Part shown: piece after piece, positions 43,347 through 51,976 of the stretch
Numbering within the stretch: the stretch's first letter is position 1
How the letters are laid out: each line of letters starts with the position of its first letter
The notes under the pieces: generated by a model
What the model was told of the DNA's origin: nothing
What the model saw: only the letters and a program-made list of their open reading frames with translations
Databases searched by the model: none
Assembly (NCBI RefSeq): GCF_035917675.1
Contig: NZ_CP109104.1
Location: forward strand, 5,890,001-5,954,000
Direction: 5' to 3'
DNA length: 64,000 nucleotides
Origin: Streptomyces sp. NBC_01775
GTDB lineage: Bacteria > Actinomycetota > Actinomycetes > Streptomycetales > Streptomycetaceae
Translations under genes and position numbers: made by a program

Positions 43347-45209
43347 ATGAGCGCACCGGGGAGCACACCGGAGACCTTTGCCGCACTGGTGCGGGCCCAG
43401 TGGGAGGACCACCGCGCCGACGGGCTGCGCTGGGACGGGGGCAGCCTCACCCACCACGGCGCCGCCGCCGCTGCCGCCGCACGCGCCGCGCTGCTGGGCG
43501 ACCTGCTGCCGCGCGGCGCCGAGCCGCACGTCGGCCTGCTGCTCGACAACACCCCCGAATACCCGCTCTGGCTCGCCGCCGCCGCGCTGGCCGGGGTCAC
43601 CGCCGTCGGCCTCAACACCACCCGGCGCGGAGCCGAACTCGCCCGGGACATCACCCACACCGAGTGCGCCCTCCTCGTCACCGGGGCCGCGCTGCTCCCG
43701 CTGCTGGACGGCCTCGACCTGCCCGTGCTCGCCCCCGGCCGGCTCCTGGTCACCGACGAGCCCGGCTACACCGCGCTGCTGCGCCCCTACGAGGGAGCCA
43801 AGCCCGGCGAGGTCACCGTCCACCCCCCTGAGCCGGGGGGCCGGATGCTGCTGACCTTCACCTCCGGCTCCACGGGCGCGCCCAAGGCCGTGATCGTCAC
43901 CCAGGGCAGGCTGGCGGGCGCCGGCCGCGCGCTGGCCCGGAACTTCGCCGTACGCCGGGCGGACGTCCACTACCTGTGCATGCCGATGTTCCACGGCAAC
44001 GCCGTGCTGGCGGGCTGGGCGCCGGCGCTCGCGGGCGGCGCCGGGGTCGCGCTGGCCCGCCGCTTCTCCGCCTCCCGCTTCCTGCCGGAGGTGCGCGCGT
44101 ACGGGGCGACGTACTTCACCTACGTCGGCCGGGCCATCCAGTACCTCCTGGCCACCCCGGAGCGGGACGACGACGCGGACAACCCGCTGCGGCTGGGCTT
44201 CGGCACCGAGGCCGGGCCCGTGGACGCGGCCCGCTTCACCGCGCGCTTCGCCACCCCGCTCGTGGAGGGCTACGGCTCCTCCGAGGGCGGCGCCGCCATC
44301 CAGCACAGCGACGGAGCACCGCCCGGCGCCGTCGGCCGGCCCGCCCCCGGCGCGGACCTGGCCGTCGTCGACCCGGAGACCGGCGCCGAGCGCACCCGGG
44401 CCCGCCGGACGGCCGATGGCACCCTCACCGGCGTCGACGCCGCCATCGGCGAGCTGGTCAACCGGGGCCCGTCCCTCTTCGAGGGCTACTGGAAGAACGC
44501 GGCAGCGGAGGCGGCCCGCACCGCGCGCGGCTGGTACTGGACGGGGGACCTCTTCTTCCGCGACGAGGAGGGCTGGTTCCACTTCGCGGGCCGCACCGAC
44601 GACCGCCTGCGGGTCGACGGGGAGAACCTGGCCGCCGCCGTCATCGAGCACCTCCTCGCCCGCTGCCCGGGGGTGACCTCGGCTGCGGTGTACGCCGTGC
44701 CCGACCCCGTCTCCGGGGACCAGGTCATGGCTGCCCTCGCCCTGGAGCGGCAGCGGCCCTTCGACCCGGAGGAGTTCGCCGCCTTCCTGGCCGCCCAGCC
44801 CGACCTGTCCACCAAGTCGGCGCCCCGCTTCGTACGGGTGCTGCCCGCGCTGCCGGTGACGGCCACCAACAAGATCGACCGGGCGGCGCTCCGGCGTACC
44901 GGCTTTCTCGGCGGGGGAGAGGGAGGCGAGGAGGGCGAGGGAGACAGGGAGGGCGAGGTGTGGTGGCGGCCCTTCGCGGCGGGATCGGCCACCCCCACTG
45001 ACGCCACCTCCGCAGGCGCCACCTCCACTGACGCCACCTCCGCAGGCGCCACCCGCGCGTACCGGCGGCTGACCCCGGACGACACCCGCGCCCTCCTGGC
45101 CGAGTACGCCGCACACCGGCGCACGCACCTGCTGCCGCCTCCGCCTCCGCCTCCGCCTCAGCAGCAGCAGTCGCCTCCGTCCCCGCACCCGCCGCGCCGG
45201 AGCATGTAA
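43347..45209 (+). CDS. AMP-forming acyl-CoA synthetase (FadD-like)
   Basis: This 620-residue enzyme activates a carboxylic acid as acyl-AMP and then acyl-CoA. The ANL signature is LTFTSGSTGAPKAVIV near residue 172, YGSSEGG follows, and the late GRTDDRLRVDGENLAAA and NKIDRAALRR motifs are typical. It is larger than a usual synthetase because the C-terminus adds about 80 residues: a 30-bp repeat encoding Ala-Thr-Ser-Thr-Asp, then a Pro/Gln run. The start ATG 43347 has a weak ribosome site. Substrate length is unknown; similarity to FadD17-type or crotonobetaine-CoA ligases is possible. Confidence 0.88.
   Translation: MSAPGSTPETFAALVRAQWEDHRADGLRWDGGSLTHHGAAAAAAARAALLGDLLPRGAEPHVGLLLDNTPEYPLWLAAAALAGVTAVGLNTTRRGAELARDITHTECALLVTGAALLPLLDGLDLPVLAPGRLLVTDEPGYTALLRPYEGAKPGEVTVHPPEPGGRMLLTFTSGSTGAPKAVIVTQGRLAGAGRALARNFAVRRADVHYLCMPMFHGNAVLAGWAPALAGGAGVALARRFSASRFLPEVRAYGATYFTYVGRAIQYLLATPERDDDADNPLRLGFGTEAGPVDAARFTARFATPLVEGYGSSEGGAAIQHSDGAPPGAVGRPAPGADLAVVDPETGAERTRARRTADGTLTGVDAAIGELVNRGPSLFEGYWKNAAAEAARTARGWYWTGDLFFRDEEGWFHFAGRTDDRLRVDGENLAAAVIEHLLARCPGVTSAAVYAVPDPVSGDQVMAALALERQRPFDPEEFAAFLAAQPDLSTKSAPRFVRVLPALPVTATNKIDRAALRRTGFLGGGEGGEEGEGDREGEVWWRPFAAGSATPTDATSAGATSTDATSAGATRAYRRLTPDDTRALLAEYAAHRRTHLLPPPPPPPPQQQQSPPSPHPPRRSM
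44998..45057. repeat. 30-bp in-frame tandem repeat in the synthetase tail
   Basis: Two near-identical 30-bp units beginning ACTGACGCCACCTCC encode Thr-Asp-Ala-Thr-Ser-Ala-Gly repeats. A CCGCCTCCG run follows and encodes polyproline. Confidence 0.75.
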
Positions 45210-45222
45210 CCGGAGCATGTAA
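45197..45222. repeat. 13-bp tandem duplication across a stop codon
   Basis: CCGGAGCATGTAA occurs twice in a row. The first copy ends with the stop TAA of the acyl-CoA synthetase. Confidence 0.9.
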
Positions 45223-45223
45223 A

Positions 45224-45261
45224 AGGCCGGGTCCCCTTGGTTTCCCAAGGGGACCCGGCCT
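45224..45261. terminator. Strong hairpin terminator
   Basis: A 17-bp perfect stem (AGGCCGGGTCCCCTTGG and its complement) with a TTTC loop separates the acyl-CoA synthetase from tRNA-Lys on the other strand. Confidence 0.92.
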
Positions 45262-45270
45262 CTTTCGCTG

Positions 45271-45344
45271 TACGCCGTCAGGGACTCGAACCCCGGACCC
45301 GCTGATTAAGAGTCAGCTGCTCTAACCAACTGAGCTAACGGCGC
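45271..45344 (-). tRNA. tRNA-Lys (anticodon CTT), copy 1
   Basis: The 74-nt RNA has a TAGCTCAGTTGGTTAGAG D-arm, anticodon loop CTCTTAA and T-loop GTTCGAG. The first acceptor pair is G-U (GCGCCGT with ACGGCGT); copy 2 has G-C there. No CCA is encoded. Confidence 0.95.
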
Positions 45345-45474
45345 CTGTCTGCCGTTTCCGGCTGACGACAAGAAATACTACCCCCTCCCGGGGGTGCTGA
45401 TGACCACCCGGGTGCCGCCGGAACCCGCCCGGGGCCGCTCCGGACGGCCTCGGATCGCCAGGGTCCGGGCGGAC

Positions 45475-46266
45475 TCAGATCGCGAGGGACAGCATCACCG
45501 GCGCCGCCCGCTTGCTGAGGGTCTCCGCCGCCCTGCGCAGCCGGTGCGCCTGGCCGACGGGCAGCGAGAGCGCCAGGCAGCTCACCGAGGAGCCCGCCGT
45601 CACCGGGACCGCCGCGCACACCGTGCCCACCGCGTACTCCTGGAGGTCGAGCATGGGAACGATGGACGGCTGGCGGTCCAGGGTGTTCAGCAGCAGCCGC
45701 TCGTCCGTGATCGTGCGCGAGGTCAGCCGGGCCGTCTTGTGCCGGGCCAGATGATCCCGTCGGCCGTCGTCGTCGAGCTGGCTGAGCAGGCACTTTCCGA
45801 TCGCGGTCGCGTGCACGGCCGAGCGGAAGTCCACCCACTGGTTGACCGATGGAGTCTGCGGCCCGTCCGCGACCTGCGTGGTCTCCAGCTCGCCGTCGTG
45901 GTAGCGGGCGAAGTAGATGGCGGCGCCGACCGTATCGCGCAGCTCGGTCAGGGTGCGCTGGAGCTGTTCGCGCAGCGCACGGGCCCGGTCCACGCCGGAG
46001 CCCAGCAGGACCAGCGACTCCCCGACGACGTAGGAGTCGTCGCCGAGGCGGTCGAGGTAGCCCTCGCCGCGCAGCATCCGCAGCAGGTGGGACAGCTGGC
46101 CGGGCGGCAGCTCCGTCTCCCGGGAGATCTCTTCCCGGCGGACGCCGTCCCGGTGCCGGGCCACGGACTCCAGCACGCGCAGGGCGTACTGCACCGAGTC
46201 GAACGGCGCGGCGGTCTCCCGCTCGGGCTCCGGAGACGGGTCCCCGGATGGTTGGAGTAGCGCCAC
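45475..46266 (-). CDS. IclR-family transcriptional regulator
   Basis: The protein has 263 residues: an N-terminal winged-helix domain (YALRVLESVARHRDGVRREEI, SHLLRMLRGEGYL) and a C-terminal effector domain (FRSAVHATAIGKCLLSQLDDD, then VPVTAGSSVSCLALSL). IclR proteins bind small catabolic signals and regulate nearby degradation genes. The GTG at 46266 follows AGGGGG. It lies downstream of the ehu operon on the same strand, with a terminator between. The ehu/amidase island is therefore its most likely target; no operator is proven. Confidence 0.9.
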   Translation of the reverse strand: MALLQPSGDPSPEPERETAAPFDSVQYALRVLESVARHRDGVRREEISRETELPPGQLSHLLRMLRGEGYLDRLGDDSYVVGESLVLLGSGVDRARALREQLQRTLTELRDTVGAAIYFARYHDGELETTQVADGPQTPSVNQWVDFRSAVHATAIGKCLLSQLDDDGRRDHLARHKTARLTSRTITDERLLLNTLDRQPSIVPMLDLQEYAVGTVCAAVPVTAGSSVSCLALSLPVGQAHRLRRAAETLSKRAAPVMLSLAI

Positions 46267-46410
46267 GGTGTCCCCCTGGGGTTGTGACCGTTTGCACCGT
46301 GGCCGCACCACGCGGTCACGGCTGTGCCTATCACGATAGCGGCCAAGACCGTGCGGTAAGGGCGGTGTTGCTGCTTTCGGCATATGCCGCGAGCTTGCGT
46401 GCGCCCCCTC

Positions 46411-46452
46411 GGTGCGCGCGGGCCCGCGCCGGGTGGCACGGGCCCGCGCACC
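46411..46452 (-). terminator. Hairpin terminator of the ehu operon
   Basis: GGTGCGCG plus CGGGCCCG pairs with CGGGCCCGCGCACC, with a two-base bulge and a 12-base loop, just after the ehuA stop. Confidence 0.75.
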
Positions 46453-46458
46453 GCGCCC

Positions 46459-47292
46459 TCACAGCACGGCGCTCAGGAACTCCCTGGTCCGCTCGTGCTC
46501 CGGGTCGCTGAAGATCTTCTCCGGCGCGCCGGACTCGATGACGCGGCCCGCGTCGAACATCAGCACGTCGTCCGAGATGTCCCGGGCGAAGTTCATCTCG
46601 TGAGTGACGCAGAGCATGGTGATGTCCGTGGTGTGGGCGATGTCGCGCAGGACGTCCAGCACCCCGGCCACCAGCTCCGGGTCGAGGGCCGAGGTGACCT
46701 CGTCCAGCAGCAGTACCTGCGGGCGCATGGCGAGCGCGCGGGCGATCGCCACGCGCTGCTGCTGGCCGCCGGACAGCTGGGTGGGGTACTTGTCCAGGTG
46801 GTCGGACAGGCCCACCAGCTCGATCAGCTCGCGGGCGCGCTGCTCGGCCTCGTCCTTGTTCAGGCCCAGCACGTGCACCGGCGCCTCGGTGATGTTCCGC
46901 AGCACCTTCATGTTCGGGAACAGGTTGAACTGCTGGAAGACCATGCCGATGTTCTTGCGGACCTCGCGGGAGTGCTTCTCGCCCGCGGGCACCAGCTTGC
47001 CGTTCTTCTCCTCGTGGGAGAGGTACTCACCGGCGACCTTGATGGTGCCCTCGTCGGGCTTCACCAGCGTCATCAGCAGCCGCAGGATCGTGGTCTTGCC
47101 CGATCCCGAGGGGCCGATCAGGGTGACGTGCTTGCCGGAGGCCACGTCGAAACAGAGGTTGTCGAGCACGACGTTCTCGCCGTACCGCTTGGTGACGTTG
47201 TCGAACTTGATCAGTTCGCCGCCGTCCACGGCCGGGTTGCCGGCCTCCTTTGGCGTGGTGCTCGGGGTGTTCTGGGTGCTGTCAGCGGACAA
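46459..47292 (-). CDS. ehuA: Polar amino acid/ectoine ABC transporter ATPase (EhuA-like)
   Basis: This 277-residue ATPase has Walker A GPSGSGKT, signature LSGGQQQRVAIARAL and Walker B VLLLDEVTSALDPE. The segment NITEAPVHVLGLNKDEAE resembles EhuA, the ATPase of the ectoine/hydroxyectoine importer. It is the last gene of the ehuB-C-D-A operon. The start overlaps the ehuD stop by about 11 bp. Ectoine breakdown genes (ectoine hydrolase, deacetylase) are not beside it, so the name marks a family and the substrate may be another small zwitterion. Confidence 0.8.
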   Translation of the reverse strand: MSADSTQNTPSTTPKEAGNPAVDGGELIKFDNVTKRYGENVVLDNLCFDVASGKHVTLIGPSGSGKTTILRLLMTLVKPDEGTIKVAGEYLSHEEKNGKLVPAGEKHSREVRKNIGMVFQQFNLFPNMKVLRNITEAPVHVLGLNKDEAEQRARELIELVGLSDHLDKYPTQLSGGQQQRVAIARALAMRPQVLLLDEVTSALDPELVAGVLDVLRDIAHTTDITMLCVTHEMNFARDISDDVLMFDAGRVIESGAPEKIFSDPEHERTREFLSAVL

Positions 47293-47932
47293 GACGACGC
47301 TCCAGGGCTCGCGTAAGCAGGGATGCCGGGTAGGCGATGACGATGAAGGCGACGCCGACCACGGTGATCGGCTCCGTCGGCAGGAAGGTGATCGAGGTGA
47401 ACTGCCGCGCCTGGCCGAGCATGTCGAGTGCGCCGATGGTCGCGATCATCGGCGAGTCCTTCAGCATCGCGATCACGTAGTTGCCCAGCGCGGGCACCAC
47501 GCGGCGGATCGCCTGCGGCAGGATGACGGCGCCCCAGGTGCGGCTTGGTGGCAGGCTGAGCGCCGTCGCCGCCTCCCACTGGCCGACCGGAACGCCGTCG
47601 ATACCGGCGCGGTAGACCTCGGCGGTGTACGTCGAGTAGTGCAGCCCGAGCGCGATGACGCCGGTGGTCAGCGCGGACAGGGTGACGCCCCACTCCGGCA
47701 TCACGTAGAACAGGAAGAACAGCTGCACCAGCAGCGGGGTGTTGCGGATGAACTCGGTGACGATCATCACCGGCCACCGCACGGCCTTCAGCGGAGAGCG
47801 CTGTGCCATCGCCCAGACCAGGCCGAGCGCGAACGCTATGAGCGAGCCGAGCACCAGCGCCTGGAGCGTGACGAGCACGCCGTCCCAGAAGCGCGGCATG
47901 AAGTCGCCGACAGCGGACCAGTCCCACTTCAT
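47282..47932 (-). CDS. ehuD: ABC importer permease (EhuD-like)
   Basis: This 216-residue membrane permease of the polar amino acid transporter family has about five helices. The ATP-binding coupling loop EAATALSLPPSRTWGAVILPQA is near residue 135. The start shares one base with the ehuC stop (TGATG), so translation is coupled. It forms a heterodimer with EhuC. See ehuA for the caveat on substrate. Confidence 0.82.
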   Translation of the reverse strand: MKWDWSAVGDFMPRFWDGVLVTLQALVLGSLIAFALGLVWAMAQRSPLKAVRWPVMIVTEFIRNTPLLVQLFFLFYVMPEWGVTLSALTTGVIALGLHYSTYTAEVYRAGIDGVPVGQWEAATALSLPPSRTWGAVILPQAIRRVVPALGNYVIAMLKDSPMIATIGALDMLGQARQFTSITFLPTEPITVVGVAFIVIAYPASLLTRALERRLVR

Positions 47933-48672
47933 CAGGACGCACCTCCCGCGCTGGAACGGGCGATGTTCGTGGCTTCACGGAGGTTGAGCTTGCGCACGCC
48001 CTTGCCCTTTTCCGGGGTCTGGCCGATGCCCGCCTTGGCCTTCCGCTCGACGGCGCGCATGATCCGCGTGAGCAGGAAGGCCAGGACGAAGTACATGACC
48101 AGGATGATCGTGTAGACCGGGGCGCTCTGGCCGAGCGCGTTGCGCACCAGCGCTGCCCCGAAGGTGATGTCACCGACACCGAGTACGGACACCAGCGCGG
48201 TGCCCTTCAACAGCTCGATCAGCAGGTTGTTGGCCGGCGGGATCATCTCCGGCCACGCCTGCGGCAGCGAGATCTTCGTCAGCCGCTGCCAGGGCGAGAA
48301 GCTGAGCGCGATACCCGCCTCCTGCTGGGCCGGCGCGACGGCCGCCAGGGCGCCGCGCACGATCTCCGAACCGTAGGCCCCGTACGACAGGCCCAGCGCG
48401 AGGACCGCGGCCCACATCGGCACCAGCTGCCAGCCGAAGGCGACCGGCAGCACGAAGAACATCCAGAACATCAGCACCAGTGCCGAGGTGCCGCGGAAGA
48501 TCTCCATGTACAGACCGGAGACGAACCGTACGATCCACAGCCTGTTCGTCTTGGCGACACCCACCACAAAGGCGACGAAGGCTCCCAGCGCCGCGCTGTA
48601 GACGGTCAGCTGGACGGTGACCCATACCCCCTTGAGGAGCAGCTCCCACAAACCCGCGGTGAGGTCCGTCAT
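47932..48672 (-). CDS. ehuC: ABC importer permease (EhuC-like)
   Basis: This 246-residue permease has five to six helices. The coupling loop QQEAGIALSFSPWQRLTKISLPQ is near residue 115 and contacts the ATPase. The ATG overlaps the ehuB stop (ATGA). The C-terminus has a charged tail. Heterodimer partner of EhuD. Confidence 0.82.
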   Translation of the reverse strand: MTDLTAGLWELLLKGVWVTVQLTVYSAALGAFVAFVVGVAKTNRLWIVRFVSGLYMEIFRGTSALVLMFWMFFVLPVAFGWQLVPMWAAVLALGLSYGAYGSEIVRGALAAVAPAQQEAGIALSFSPWQRLTKISLPQAWPEMIPPANNLLIELLKGTALVSVLGVGDITFGAALVRNALGQSAPVYTIILVMYFVLAFLLTRIMRAVERKAKAGIGQTPEKGKGVRKLNLREATNIARSSAGGAS

Positions 48673-49595
48673 TTACAGCGCTCCTTCGCGGTCATGGTCG
48701 TCATCTCCTCCGGGAGGAAGCCGAAGGGCTTCATCACGCGGAACAGCTCACCGCTCTTCTTCATCTTCCGCAGCTCGCGGTTGAAGACCTCGCGCAGATG
48801 CGTCTCGCTCTGACGGAAGGCGAAGGCGCCGGTGCCGAGGTCGGGCTTTCCCTCCAGCTTGGGAGTGAAAGCCTCGGTGAACTCGGCCTTCCGGCTTTTG
48901 GTCTGCTTGACCACATTGCGCACCGTAACCGCCGTTCCGGCGAATACATCGGCCCTGCCCTGTTCGACCGCAAGTAGTCCCGCCAACTGGTCGGGCAACA
49001 GGAGCATCTCCGACTCCTTGACGCCCTCCTCCTCGGCGTAGGCGATTTCGGCATATCCCGTACCCGTCGCCATTTTGGCCCCGGCCTTCTTGATGTCCGC
49101 GTATGTACGAAGGTTCTTGGGATTGCCCTTGCGCACGATGAACGCGTCCCGCATCTCGTACTCGGGGTCCGCGAAGACCACCTGCTTGCAGCGATCAGGC
49201 GTGATGTACATACCGGCTGCAACCACATCGAACTGCTGCGAGTTGAGACCCGGGATCAGCGAGTTGAATTCGGTCGGGAAGGGCTGGACGTTCGGGATGC
49301 CCAGCCGCTTGAAGATGATCCGGGCGATCGCGGGCGAGCTCCCCGTAAGCTCCCCGTCCTTGTCGATGTAGCTGTAGGGCTGTTCACCTGCGAGCCCGAG
49401 CTTCACCGTGCCCTGAGCCTTCAGCCGCTCCAGTAGTTCTCCCCCGTCTCCGGCGTCCGCGCTGGACACCCGACTGCATGCGCTGGTTGCCCCGAGCGCA
49501 CTCACCGCACCCAAAGACGCCGCTGCGGCGAGCATCGAGCGACGGCTGAAACCTCTTCCGGCACTTCCGGTGTTGTTCCCTTGTGGTGGAGCCAT
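48669..49595 (-). CDS. ehuB: ABC importer substrate-binding lipoprotein (EhuB-like)
   Basis: This 308-residue binding protein has a twin-arginine signal (FSRRSMLAAAAS) followed by a lipobox ending in GATSAC, which points to Tat export of a folded lipoprotein. The mature domain is of the polar amino acid family 3: AQGTVKLGLAGEQPYSYID, then LNSQQFDVVAAGMYITPDRC. The ATG at 49595 is chosen to give a usual signal; the ATG at 49703 adds 36 basic residues and is unlikely. No strong ribosome site is seen. It starts the ehu operon, 125 bp from the divergent DUF3830 gene. Confidence 0.8.
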   Translation of the reverse strand: MAPPQGNNTGSAGRGFSRRSMLAAAASLGAVSALGATSACSRVSSADAGDGGELLERLKAQGTVKLGLAGEQPYSYIDKDGELTGSSPAIARIIFKRLGIPNVQPFPTEFNSLIPGLNSQQFDVVAAGMYITPDRCKQVVFADPEYEMRDAFIVRKGNPKNLRTYADIKKAGAKMATGTGYAEIAYAEEEGVKESEMLLLPDQLAGLLAVEQGRADVFAGTAVTVRNVVKQTKSRKAEFTEAFTPKLEGKPDLGTGAFAFRQSETHLREVFNRELRKMKKSGELFRVMKPFGFLPEEMTTMTAKERCK

Positions 49596-49720
49596 GGGCG
49601 CGCTGTTACCCAGCTTTGCCGAAGATATGCGGATCTTTTTTGGCCTCTTACGGGGTCGCGCCAAGGGGTCCCGCTGCGTCACCATTGGCGAGTAAATGAC
49701 CACCCTGGTGCGGAGGCACG

Positions 49721-50242
49721 ATGGCTGATCGCTTCATTGAAGTCTCGTTGGACAAGCGGGGAGTGAGCTGCACTGCAAAGCTGCTCGACGACCGCGCCCC
49801 GATCACCTGCGCTGCTGTGTGGGACGCGCTGCCTCTGGGCGGCGACGTCTATCACGCGAAGTACGCGCGCAACGAGATCTATGCCCTCATTCCCCCCTTC
49901 GCTCCCCAGGAGCCGCCACTGGAAAATCCCACCATTACGCCCATTCCCGGTGACCTCTGCTATTTCACCTTCTCCGACACACAGTTGAGCACCTCCTCGT
50001 ACGGATACGAGGCGGCGGCGGAACAGCGCGGAGCCGAGGCGGCGCACAGCAACCGCGCCACCGTGATCGACCTCGCGCTCTTCTACGAGCGCAACAACCT
50101 GCTGATCAACGGTGACGCGGGCTGGGTCCCCGGCATCGTCTGGGGCTCTATCGTCGAGGGCCTCGACGAGATGGCGGAGGCCTGCCAGGACCTCTGGCGC
50201 GCGGGCGCCCTCGGAGAAACGCTGAGTTTCCGTAGGAAGTAG
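49721..50242 (+). CDS. DUF3830 family protein
   Basis: This 173-residue protein belongs to DUF3830, whose structure is cyclophilin-like. The start (MADRFIEVSLDKRGVSCTA) and the central PGDLCYFTFSDTQL fit that fold. No signal peptide is present. Aromatic and His/Asp residues could form a small binding pocket, but no enzyme activity is known. It is divergent from ehuB and convergent with the amidase gene, so it belongs to the same putative catabolic island. A hydrolase or binding role on the imported compound is inference only. Confidence 0.75.
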   Translation: MADRFIEVSLDKRGVSCTAKLLDDRAPITCAAVWDALPLGGDVYHAKYARNEIYALIPPFAPQEPPLENPTITPIPGDLCYFTFSDTQLSTSSYGYEAAAEQRGAEAAHSNRATVIDLALFYERNNLLINGDAGWVPGIVWGSIVEGLDEMAEACQDLWRAGALGETLSFRRK

Positions 50243-50365
50243 AGCAGGCCGCCGGGGTGTGGGCAGGCGTTCCGCTTGGGGGTCCCTCCTGCTCGAAGAG
50301 CTTGGGGGGAGGAACGGATGGGCACACCCCGGCTCCGGGCTCGCAGCCGCGTACGAGCGTGCTGC

Positions 50366-51784
50366 TTACGCGAGCGAGGGCGCCCCCACACCGGAGGCGG
50401 CCCCGGCCTCGAACAACGCGTGAGAGGCCGCAAGCACGAGCGCGTCCGCGTGCCGGGCACCGACGAGCTGCACACCGATGGGCAGCCCCCGCTCATCCAC
50501 CCCGCAGGGGACCGACGCGGCAGGCTGCTGCGTCATGTTGAAGGGGTACGAGAACGGGGTCCACTCGGTCCACCGGGTCATCCCCGACCCGCGCGGCACC
50601 TCGACCCCCGCCTCGAAGGCGGTGATCGGCATCGCGGGGGTCACCAGCAGGTCGTAGGTCTCGTGGAAGGCCCCCATCAGCTTTCCGAGCGCCATCCGTA
50701 CGTCCACGGCGGCCAGATAGTCCAGCGCGCTGCGTGCCGCGCCGTCCTCGCAGACCTCCCGCAGGCCGGGATCAAGACGCGCCCGCTGATCTTGGCTGAA
50801 ACTCTCTGTTACCCGTGCGGCACCGCTGAACCACAGCGTGTGGAACGCCTCGACCGGGTCCGCGAACCCGGGATCCGTCTCCTCGACCTGCGCGCCCAGC
50901 TCCTCCAGCAGGGTCACCGCGCCCCGCACCGCCGCCGCGACCTGGGGGTCGACGCTCACCCGGCCGCCGAAGTCGGGGGAGTAGGCGACGCGCAGCCCCC
51001 GTACCCCCTCCGCGCCTGCCGCCAGCGCCCCGCGGTAGCTGTGCGGCACGGGGCCGAGCTGGGACCAGTCGCGCGAGTCGGGGGCCGTGATCACGTCCAT
51101 GAGCAGGGCCGCGTCCTCCGCGTCCCGCGTCATCGGCCCCACGTGCGCGAGCGTGCCGAAGGCGCTGGCGGGGTAGATCGGGACCCGCCCGTACGTCGGC
51201 TTCAGCGCGAAGATCCCGCAGAAGGACGCGGGGATGCGGACCGAGCCCCCGCCGTCCGTGCCGAGCGAGAGCGGTCCCGCGCCGGAGGCGACCGCCGCCG
51301 CGCTGCCGCCGCTGGAGCCGCCGGCGGTGCGGTCCGGGGCGTACGGGTTGCCCGTCACTCCGTGCCGGGGGCTGTCGGTGACGCCCTTCCAGCCGAACTC
51401 GGGGGTCGTCGTCTTGCCGAGGAAGACGGCGCCGCTCTCGCGCAGCCTGCCGACCGAGGGCGCGTCCTCGTCCCACGGGCCGCTCTCGGCGTCCACGGCC
51501 CACGAGCCCTTCAGCGTCGCCTCGCCGCGCTGGAGCAGGATGTCCTTCACCGTCACCGGCACGCCGTCGACCGGGCCGGCCGGCTCCCCGGCCTGCCAGC
51601 GGTCGGCCGACTCCTGGGCGGCGGCCAGGGCCTCCTCGGTGTCGATGCGTACGAAAGCGTTGAGATGCGCCTGCGCCTGCGCCGCGCAGTCGAGGGCAGC
51701 GCGAGTGACCTCCACGGGGGTGAAGTCCCCCGCTTCGTATCCGGCGACCAGCTGGGTGGCGGTCAGCGCGTTGAGATCGGACAT
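50366..51784 (-). CDS. Amidase-signature family hydrolase
   Basis: This 472-residue amidase has the signature serine-rich motif TAGGSSGGSAAAVASG (about residues 148-163). The catalytic triad is a Lys in VTVKDIL and two serines in that motif, with SLGTDGGGSVRIPA following. It hydrolyses amides or, in some members, carbamoyl groups in the cytoplasm. The ATG at 51784 follows GGGAGG. It lies 192 bp downstream of the dehydrogenase gene on the same strand. Glutamyl-tRNA amidotransferase GatA is excluded because no GatB or GatC is beside it. Confidence 0.9.
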   Translation of the reverse strand: MSDLNALTATQLVAGYEAGDFTPVEVTRAALDCAAQAQAHLNAFVRIDTEEALAAAQESADRWQAGEPAGPVDGVPVTVKDILLQRGEATLKGSWAVDAESGPWDEDAPSVGRLRESGAVFLGKTTTPEFGWKGVTDSPRHGVTGNPYAPDRTAGGSSGGSAAAVASGAGPLSLGTDGGGSVRIPASFCGIFALKPTYGRVPIYPASAFGTLAHVGPMTRDAEDAALLMDVITAPDSRDWSQLGPVPHSYRGALAAGAEGVRGLRVAYSPDFGGRVSVDPQVAAAVRGAVTLLEELGAQVEETDPGFADPVEAFHTLWFSGAARVTESFSQDQRARLDPGLREVCEDGAARSALDYLAAVDVRMALGKLMGAFHETYDLLVTPAMPITAFEAGVEVPRGSGMTRWTEWTPFSYPFNMTQQPAASVPCGVDERGLPIGVQLVGARHADALVLAASHALFEAGAASGVGAPSLA

Positions 51785-51976
51785 GGCGAAACCTCCCGAG
51801 GAGAGACCGGAGCCGCCCCGGGCGAAGGGCCGGGGGCGAACTCCGGTGGAAGAGCTGGGGGATGCCCCCGGTGGAGATGCCCGGGGAAGTCCCCGGTCAA
51901 GGGTCCGGGGACGGCGGGCCCCGGACGGGCTCAGGCGGGCCGGGCCGGCCCCAGGAGCCGGCCCGGCCCGACGGGC

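Noticed and set aside
46459..49595. ehu operon considered as proof of ectoine catabolism
   Set aside because: No ectoine hydrolase, deacetylase or EutB/C genes are in the window. Only transporter similarity supports ectoine.
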